A stretch of 10,263 nt of DNA from JAHDFB01 sp964607315 (GTDB taxonomy: Bacteria; Bacteroidota; Bacteroidia; Chitinophagales; Saprospiraceae): positions 1-10,263 of the forward strand of contig CAZSKA010000142.1 in assembly GCA_964607315.1 (NCBI GenBank). Reading direction: 5' to 3'. How positions within the stretch are numbered: the stretch's first letter is position 1; every line of letters starts with the position of its first letter. The position numbers and the translations under genes are program-made. The notes under the pieces were generated by a model. It saw only the letters and a list, made by a program, of their open reading frames with translations. It did no database searches and had not been told where the DNA came from. Shown piece by piece: positions 6,125 through 10,263 of this stretch.

Positions 6125-7516
6125 ATGCTGAAATCTATATACTCCCTAATAACCATAACTTTTCTTTTTTCGTTTCAATCCTTTGCACAAATTGACGAAG
6201 AAGATGTTCTTTTCGTAAAAGACATATACAATACAAGTCTTACAGAATCTTCTTGTCACGAATGGCTGCGATACTTAACTAAAGAAATAGGAGGTAGGTT
6301 AGCAGGTTCTCCTGAATCTATGGCTGCTGTTTCCTATACAAAACAGGTTCTTGACACCTTAGGATTAAGCTCTACAAGATTGCAAGAATGTGAAGTGCCA
6401 CACTGGACTAGAGGAATAAAAGAAGAGGTCAGAATTGTAAATTCTTCTTCCTATGGCACAACAGTTCTTGATGCGCTTGCTTTAGGAAATACCATAGGAA
6501 CGGGTGAAAATGGTTTGACAGGAAAAGTTGTTGAAGTTTTTTCTTTGGATGAAGTTAGGGAATTAGGAGCAGCTGTGAAAGGTAAAATTGTTTTTTTTAA
6601 TCGACCAATGGATCCTACTTCAATAAGAACTTTTGAGGCATATGGAGGTGCTGTCGATCAACGTGTTTTTGGTGCTTCAGTTGCTGCAGAATATGGTGCT
6701 GTTGCAGTACTTGTTCGTTCTTTAACTACTCGGAATGATGATATTCCACATACAGGTACATGTGCTTATAAAGAAGGCGTTGAAAAAATACCAGCAATAG
6801 CAATAAGCACCAACTCTTCAAATCTATTAAGTAGATTACTAAAGAATGAAGAAGTAGAGGTATTTATTAGAAATACTTCTCGTATGTTAGAGAAAAAAAT
6901 GAGTTATAATGTAATTGGTGAAATAAAAGGAAGTGAATTTCCAGATGAAATAATAGTAGTCGGAGGGCATCTGGATTCTTGGGATGTAGGAGAGGGTGCG
7001 CATGATGACGGAGCCGGATGTGTGCAAGCTATTCAGGTAATGCAAACGCTTAAAAGAATTAATTATAAACCTAAACGAACGATTCGTTGTGTAATGTTTA
7101 TGAATGAAGAAAATGGTTTAGGTGGTGGATTGGCTTACGCCCAAAAGAGTAACGATATGAATGAGTTTCATTTGGCTGCTGTGGAATCTGATGCTGGTGG
7201 TTTTTCACCTAGGGGTTTTAGTTGTGATGCTGATCCAGAAGTGTTCAATGCTTTATTTAAATCTTTTTACGCTTTTTCACCTATATTGGAACCTTATGGT
7301 GTATACTTAGTTAAAGGAGGTAGTGGCGCAGATATTTCTCCGCTTAAAAGTCAAAAAGGTTTACTTATTGGTTTAAGACCGGATTCGCAAAGATATTTTG
7401 ATTTCCATCATACGCATACGGATACTTTTGAGGCGGTAAATAAGAGAGAATTAGAGTTAGGAGCTGCTGCTATGACAAGTATAGTTTATCTCATTGATAA
7501 ATATGGATTAAAATAA
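6125..7516 (+). CDS. Secreted M28-family zinc peptidase, carboxypeptidase Q-like
   Basis: This 463-residue exported metallopeptidase resembles plasma glutamate carboxypeptidase (CPQ). The signal peptide covers about residues 1-22 (ending SFQSFAQ). The segment at about 120-245, starting near GLTGKVVEVF and containing GKIVFFNRPMD and YGAVAVLVRS, corresponds to the PA-like insertion of this family. The catalytic di-zinc site is complete: H282 in GGHLDSWDVG, bridging D294 in GAHDDGAG, catalytic E328 and ligand E329 in MFMNEENG, D356 in ESDAGG, and H429 in FHHTHTDTFE. The order and wording of these motifs closely follow human CPQ (HLDSWDVGQGAMDDGGG, ESDAG, HHSHGDT). It probably trims peptides or dipeptides in the periplasm or outside the cell; substrate preference is not visible. 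The hpt gene starts 30 nt downstream with no terminator between, so the two may share a transcript. Confidence 0.94.
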   Translation: MLKSIYSLITITFLFSFQSFAQIDEEDVLFVKDIYNTSLTESSCHEWLRYLTKEIGGRLAGSPESMAAVSYTKQVLDTLGLSSTRLQECEVPHWTRGIKEEVRIVNSSSYGTTVLDALALGNTIGTGENGLTGKVVEVFSLDEVRELGAAVKGKIVFFNRPMDPTSIRTFEAYGGAVDQRVFGASVAAEYGAVAVLVRSLTTRNDDIPHTGTCAYKEGVEKIPAIAISTNSSNLLSRLLKNEEVEVFIRNTSRMLEKKMSYNVIGEIKGSEFPDEIIVVGGHLDSWDVGEGAHDDGAGCVQAIQVMQTLKRINYKPKRTIRCVMFMNEENGLGGGLAYAQKSNDMNEFHLAAVESDAGGFSPRGFSCDADPEVFNALFKSFYAFSPILEPYGVYLVKGGSGADISPLKSQKGLLIGLRPDSQRYFDFHHTHTDTFEAVNKRELELGAAAMTSIVYLIDKYGLK

Positions 7517-7546
7517 AGTTGTACAGAATCACAATCAAAAAACAAT

Positions 7547-8095
7547 ATGAAAGAAATTGCTATACAAGATAAGTTATTTGAACTCTTTATTAGTGAAGAT
7601 GATATTCAAGCAAGAATAAGAATGCTTTCTAATGAAATTAATGATTATTATGAAAACAAATACGCTGGTCCAGTCCATGTAATTGTCATGATGAATGGAG
7701 CATTTTTCTTTGCGGCAGATCTCATTAGAAAACTCGATTTCCCCCTTCATCTATATTTCGTAAAGTCTAGTTCTTATATTGGAACAGAGTCAACAGGTAA
7801 TGTAGAATTCCATTTACCTGATGATATGGAATTAAGAGATAAAAGTGTTTTAATAGTGGAAGATATTGTTGATACTGGAAATACTTTTGAAAAATTCCTA
7901 AACAATATTGTCCAGGATAAGCCTAGAGATTTAAAAATTTGTAGCTTATTAGTTAAAAATAAAAATCCCCAAATCGTAAGAAAAGTTAATTTTGTAGGTT
8001 TTAACATTGAAGATCCGTTTGTTGTCGGTTATGGCATGGACTTCGATGGTAAAGGAAGAGATTTAAGTGATATTTATATTTTAAAAGAAAAGTAA
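7547..8095 (+). CDS. hpt: Hypoxanthine phosphoribosyltransferase
   Basis: This purine salvage enzyme transfers phosphoribosyl from PRPP to hypoxanthine (and usually guanine) to form IMP or GMP in the cytoplasm. Its 182 residues are the normal bacterial length. The PRPP-binding signature VLIVEDIVDTGNT (about 101-113) contains the acidic pair E105/D106 and D109. The flexible loop is represented by KSSSYIGTESTG (73-84), and the C-terminal purine-binding part is VGFNIEDPFVVGYGMDFDG (150-168), which contains the family VVGYG(L/M)D motif. The opening VIVMMNGAFFFAADLIRKL corresponds to the first substrate-binding loop. The gene lies 30 nt after the peptidase gene and 4 nt before cysQ on the same strand, which suggests an operon. 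I see no unusual residues. Confidence 0.96.
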   Translation: MKEIAIQDKLFELFISEDDIQARIRMLSNEINDYYENKYAGPVHVIVMMNGAFFFAADLIRKLDFPLHLYFVKSSSYIGTESTGNVEFHLPDDMELRDKSVLIVEDIVDTGNTFEKFLNNIVQDKPRDLKICSLLVKNKNPQIVRKVNFVGFNIEDPFVVGYGMDFDGKGRDLSDIYILKEK

Positions 8096-8099
8096 GCAA

Positions 8100-8885
8100 G
8101 TGAATTTATTAAGCAAAGAAGATTTAGATAAAGTATTAGAAACGATACTTCATGCAGGTGCAGCAGTAATGGATGAATACGAGCATCAAGATCCATCTAT
8201 AGATTATAAAAAAGACGAAAGTCCTATAACTAAAGCAGATTTAAGAAGTAATGATGAGATTAATAAGGGATTAAAAGCTCTTTCTACATTATATCCGATT
8301 TTAAGTGAGGAAAATAAGATTCTTAGTTACGAGGAGCGTAAAGAAATGCCAGTTATGTGGTGTGTAGATCCTCTTGATGGAACAAAAGAATTTATAAGCC
8401 GTAATGGAGAATTTGCTATTTGTATTGCTTTGATTGAAAATCATAGAGCAGTTGCAGGTTTTATTTATGAGCCTGTAAAAGATAGGTTATTCTATGCATT
8501 GAAAGGAAATGGAGCATGGGTAATTAAAGGAGATGAAAAAACGAAACTAGAGGTAAAATCCATCTCTGCTTCTGACGAAAACCTTGTTTTTGGTGTATCT
8601 CGCTCGCACAGAAGTGATGATCAACAGGAATATATTAATCAATTTAAAAACCCTCAGTACCTTTCTAAAGGATCTATTTTAAAAATGATTAGTATCACTA
8701 CAGGTGAAATTGATATCTACCCTAGATTTGATGAAAAAACAAAAGAGTGGGATATTGCAGCTGGACAGATAATTCTGGAAGAAGCTGGTGGTAAAGTAAT
8801 ACATAAAGTTACTGGAGAACCTATTACATATAATAAGGAATCTCTACAAAGTCCTCCTTTCATTGCAACGGCAAATATGATATGA
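8100..8885 (+). CDS. cysQ: 3'(2'),5'-bisphosphate nucleotidase, CysQ family
   Basis: This belongs to the inositol-monophosphatase superfamily. CysQ removes the 3'-phosphate from pAp, the by-product of sulfate assimilation and of 4'-phosphopantetheine transfer, yielding AMP. The 261 residues include the metal-binding motifs in order: D39/E40 with SPITKAD (39-47), SEEN (69-72), the WCVDPLDGTKEF signature (87-98) with D90 and D93, and EWDIAAGQIILEEAGG (216-231) with D218. The segment GEIDIYPRF before the last motif is typical of CysQ rather than of inositol phosphatase or fructose bisphosphatase. The start is GTG at 8100, because no ATG occurs before codon 24 and starting there would remove part of the first helix. 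It begins 4 nt after the hpt stop and overlaps the next gene by 4 nt (ATGA). No sulfate-assimilation genes are in the window. Confidence 0.94.
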   Translation: MNLLSKEDLDKVLETILHAGAAVMDEYEHQDPSIDYKKDESPITKADLRSNDEINKGLKALSTLYPILSEENKILSYEERKEMPVMWCVDPLDGTKEFISRNGEFAICIALIENHRAVAGFIYEPVKDRLFYALKGNGAWVIKGDEKTKLEVKSISASDENLVFGVSRSHRSDDQQEYINQFKNPQYLSKGSILKMISITTGEIDIYPRFDEKTKEWDIAAGQIILEEAGGKVIHKVTGEPITYNKESLQSPPFIATANMI

Positions 8886-9643
8886 TTTCAGCTGTCGTTA
8901 TTGCCAAAAATGAAGAAGCTAGAATAGGTGCTTGCATTGAAGCATTAGTCAAAGTTACGGATGACGTTATTCTTCTTGATTCAGGTAGTTCAGACAAAAC
9001 AGCAAATATAGCAGCCTCTAAAGGTGCCATAGTAAAACACATAAAATGGAGAGGCTATGGCCCCACTAAAAACCTTGGCGTGGAATACGCAAAATACGAT
9101 TGGATATTGTCAATTGATGCAGATGAGGTTTTATCAGATGAATTAATAGAAGAAATAAAAACTTTGGGGTTAAACCCCAAACACATCTATGCTATTAATA
9201 TTTTAACAAATTATTGTGGTAAATGGATATACCATAGTGGATGGTATCCAAGTTATAAGAAGAGATTATACCACAGTAATTTTGTGGAATGGGATCAGAG
9301 AGAAGTACATGAAAATTTGACATGGGAAGATAACGATGTAGTGGTGAAAAACCTAAATAATAAGTTATATCATTATTCATATCCTACTGCAGAAGTACAT
9401 TTTGAAAAAGCCGATCAATATGCGAAATTAGGTGCTGAACATCTGATTAAAAGCGGCAAAAATGTACCTGTTGTAAAAAGAATGTTCGGACCTATGTATC
9501 GATTTTTTAGGATGTATATCTTGAAATTAGGGATTCTTGATGGTTCGGCAGGGTTTTTGCTAGCTTATAGGGAAGCGGGCATGGTCCGCAAGCGTTACAA
9601 ATATTATAAAATGATGAAGTATGAAAAGCGTATTAAAAATTAG
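8882..9643 (+). CDS. Family 2 glycosyltransferase, WaaE/KdtX-like (LPS core type)
   Basis: This 253-residue GT-A fold glycosyltransferase probably acts at the cytoplasmic face of the inner membrane on lipopolysaccharide core or another surface glycan. It opens with the family 2 nucleotide-sugar motif MISAVVIAKNEEARI, then VILLDSGSSDKT (29-40), WRGYGPTKNLG (56-66), and the DXD-type metal-binding motif SIDADEV with D79 and D81. The middle contains GKWIYHSGWYPSYKKRLY and VHENLTW, and the C-terminal part (about 202-243) is the conserved FGPMYRFFRMYILKLG / DGSAGF region followed by a basic tail, all typical of the WaaE/KdtX group. The ATG overlaps the cysQ stop in ATGA, which implies translational coupling. 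Residues 94-100 (TLGLNPK) are encoded by a perfect palindrome. The donor sugar and acceptor cannot be told from sequence alone. Confidence 0.92.
   Translation: MISAVVIAKNEEARIGACIEALVKVTDDVILLDSGSSDKTANIAASKGAIVKHIKWRGYGPTKNLGVEYAKYDWILSIDADEVLSDELIEEIKTLGLNPKHIYAINILTNYCGKWIYHSGWYPSYKKRLYHSNFVEWDQREVHENLTWEDNDVVVKNLNNKLYHYSYPTAEVHFEKADQYAKLGAEHLIKSGKNVPVVKRMFGPMYRFFRMYILKLGILDGSAGFLLAYREAGMVRKRYKYYKMMKYEKRIKN
9163..9181. repeat. Perfect 19-nt palindrome inside the glycosyltransferase gene (TTTGGGGTT-A-AACCCCAAA)
   Basis: Nine-base arms flank a single central base, in frame within a probable variable loop of the glycosyltransferase (residues 94-100). Its design matches the palindrome at 932-954 (TTTGGGCTT-T-AAGCCCAAA core), differing at the G/C position next to the centre and at the central base. 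Confidence 0.7.
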
Positions 9644-10088
9644 AAGTATTCAGATTTTGCTATTAGTATTAATAATTGCATCTGTTTCGTGTAGCTCGAA
9701 GAAAAACATATCGAAGAAAAAAGTAAATGATTCTATAGAGTTTCTTACAAATGAAGATTATTCTTTAACAGAAGTTATTGATTTGGCTTCCGCCCAAAAT
9801 AAACAAGTGTTTGTGGACTTTTATGCTGATTGGTGTCTTCCGTGCAAAATTTTGGACGAAGAGGTCTTTAACAAAAGAGATGTATATAACTACTTCAATA
9901 GAAATTTCATCAACTATAAAGTCGATGTAGAAAAGACCAATGGAGCAAATCTTAAATTAATCTACAGTGCCAATGAATTGCCTACACTACTATTCCTCGA
10001 TCAAAATGGAAGAGTAATCACTAGAAATAATGGCAATGTTAGCCAAACATTCATTATGTCAATGGCTCAAAATTTAGTAGCCGAATAG
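9621..10088 (+). CDS. Membrane-anchored thioredoxin-fold protein (probable lipoprotein)
   Basis: This 155-residue protein has an N-terminal hydrophobic segment (about 9-22) followed by SVSC at 21-24. It reads as a lipoprotein signal with C24 as the possible lipidated residue, though serine at -3 is not ideal. A basic linker (KKNISKKK) comes next. From about 48 it is a thioredoxin-like domain: QVFVDFYADWCLPCKILDEE carries the redox motif C72-L-P-C75, and the cis-proline is P121 in NELPTLLFLD. The VFVDFYADWC wording with KILDEEVF resembles the DsbD C-terminal / Thioredoxin_7 group, so a role in reducing or shuttling disulfides in the cell envelope is likely. The start overlaps the glycosyltransferase gene by 23 nt. 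No later Met codon precedes the signal segment, so this start is needed to keep export. It is probably the last gene of the operon; no clear terminator follows. Confidence 0.88.
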   Translation: MKSVLKIRSIQILLLVLIIASVSCSSKKNISKKKVNDSIEFLTNEDYSLTEVIDLASAQNKQVFVDFYADWCLPCKILDEEVFNKRDVYNYFNRNFINYKVDVEKTNGANLKLIYSANELPTLLFLDQNGRVITRNNGNVSQTFIMSMAQNLVAE

Positions 10089-10175
10089 AATTTATATTAA
10101 ACCCGCATTATGCTTAGGATATCTATTACGAGCTCAAACTGCTTCGATAATGGAAACATCCAACTCTTTTGATGC

Positions 10176-10190
10176 TCACCGTGATGGTGA
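10176..10190. other. Small hairpin in the right-hand intergenic region
   Basis: TCACC-GTGAT-GGTGA is a 5-bp stem with a five-base loop, followed closely by further GC-rich sequence. No T-run follows on either strand, so it is a weak candidate for a transcript end. The stretch 10089-10208 holds no other supported feature. Confidence 0.25.
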
Positions 10191-10208
10191 CCACGATTGT
10201 GTTTAATA

Positions 10209-10263
10209 TCAATTTAACTCCATAATGTCGCATTTCTTTTTACTTAATCTTTCAATTTCTTCC
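10209..10263 (-). CDS. Possible C-terminal end of a leftward gene (partial)
   Basis: On the minus strand an open frame enters from the window edge and reads EEIERLSKKKCDIMELN before TGA at 10209-10211. The 17 codons have the charged, helical look of a real protein end and would place a convergent gene just beyond the window. The stretch is too short to assign a family or to exclude chance. Confidence 0.35.
   Translation of the reverse strand, partial: EEIERLSKKKCDIMELN

Noticed and set aside
7774..8007. Minus-strand open frame opposite hpt
   Set aside because: It lies entirely opposite the PRPP-binding region of hpt and has no family features.
8860..9042. Minus-strand open frame across the cysQ/glycosyltransferase junction
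   Set aside because: It is antisense to the N-terminal nucleotide-sugar motif of the glycosyltransferase, with no leader or domain support.
9195..9380. Minus-strand open frame inside the glycosyltransferase gene
   Set aside because: It is antisense to conserved family 2 glycosyltransferase motifs, and the product has no recognisable features.
10090..10208. Minus-strand short frame reading HHHGEHQKSWMF near the right end
   Set aside because: It is about 40 codons between stops, with no start or leader and no recognisable motif; the His-rich look comes from a small GC-rich hairpin.
1..10263. CRISPR array, tRNA or rRNA gene, insertion sequence or prophage
   Set aside because: No regularly spaced repeats, cloverleaf-like or rRNA sequence, transposase or integrase motifs, or paired terminal repeats with target duplications were seen.

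Overview
The window looks like chromosomal DNA from a low-GC member of the Bacteroidota, probably Flavobacteriales or a close marine relative. The sequence-level reasons are: very AT-rich intergenic DNA; A-rich leaders in place of clear Shine-Dalgarno sequences; an exact match to the Bacteroidota promoter pattern (TTG, about 20 nt, TAnnTTTG) in front of one gene; signal peptides ending in a residue followed by Gln (NAQ, TAQ, FAQ); and families typical of the phylum, including a DUF3078 outer-membrane protein. The order-level placement is inference.

Layout. Positions 3-909 hold the 3' end of a NarX/DegS-like histidine kinase and its LuxR-type response regulator. A palindrome and a minus-strand terminator follow. 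Then comes a minus-strand gene (1108-1590) for a small secreted cysteine-rich protein of unknown function, with a good promoter and an inverted repeat sitting in the promoter spacer. A 320-nt divergent intergenic region separates it from a large mitochondrial-type aconitase gene (about 1917-4184). The aconitase gene ends in a strong terminator whose left arm overlaps a second possible hairpin. Positions 4241-4710 appear non-coding and look like relics of dispersed Bacteroidota intergenic repeats. On the minus strand, 4844-5875 encodes a DUF3078 beta-barrel protein with its own terminator. A 249-nt divergent region containing several inverted repeats leads into a rightward gene run.

The run 6125-10088 is compact: a secreted M28 (carboxypeptidase Q-like) zinc peptidase, hypoxanthine phosphoribosyltransferase, a CysQ-type bisphosphate nucleotidase, a WaaE/KdtX-like family 2 glycosyltransferase, and a membrane-anchored thioredoxin-fold protein. 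Spacings are 30, 4, -4 and -23 nt, so at least the last four genes are probably co-transcribed and the last junctions may be translationally coupled. The products do not form one obvious pathway: purine salvage, pAp removal, LPS core or surface glycan synthesis, and envelope thiol chemistry. The last 175 nt contain no complete gene; the extreme end may be the tail of a leftward gene.

Most of the window is ordinary housekeeping and envelope gene content. I do not see a defence system, mobile element, CRISPR array, RNA gene or clearly new multi-gene system. The items most worth a second look are the cysteine-rich secreted protein with its promoter-spacer inverted repeat, a pair of similar short palindromes (one intergenic, one inside a coding sequence), and the repeat-relic region after the aconitase gene.
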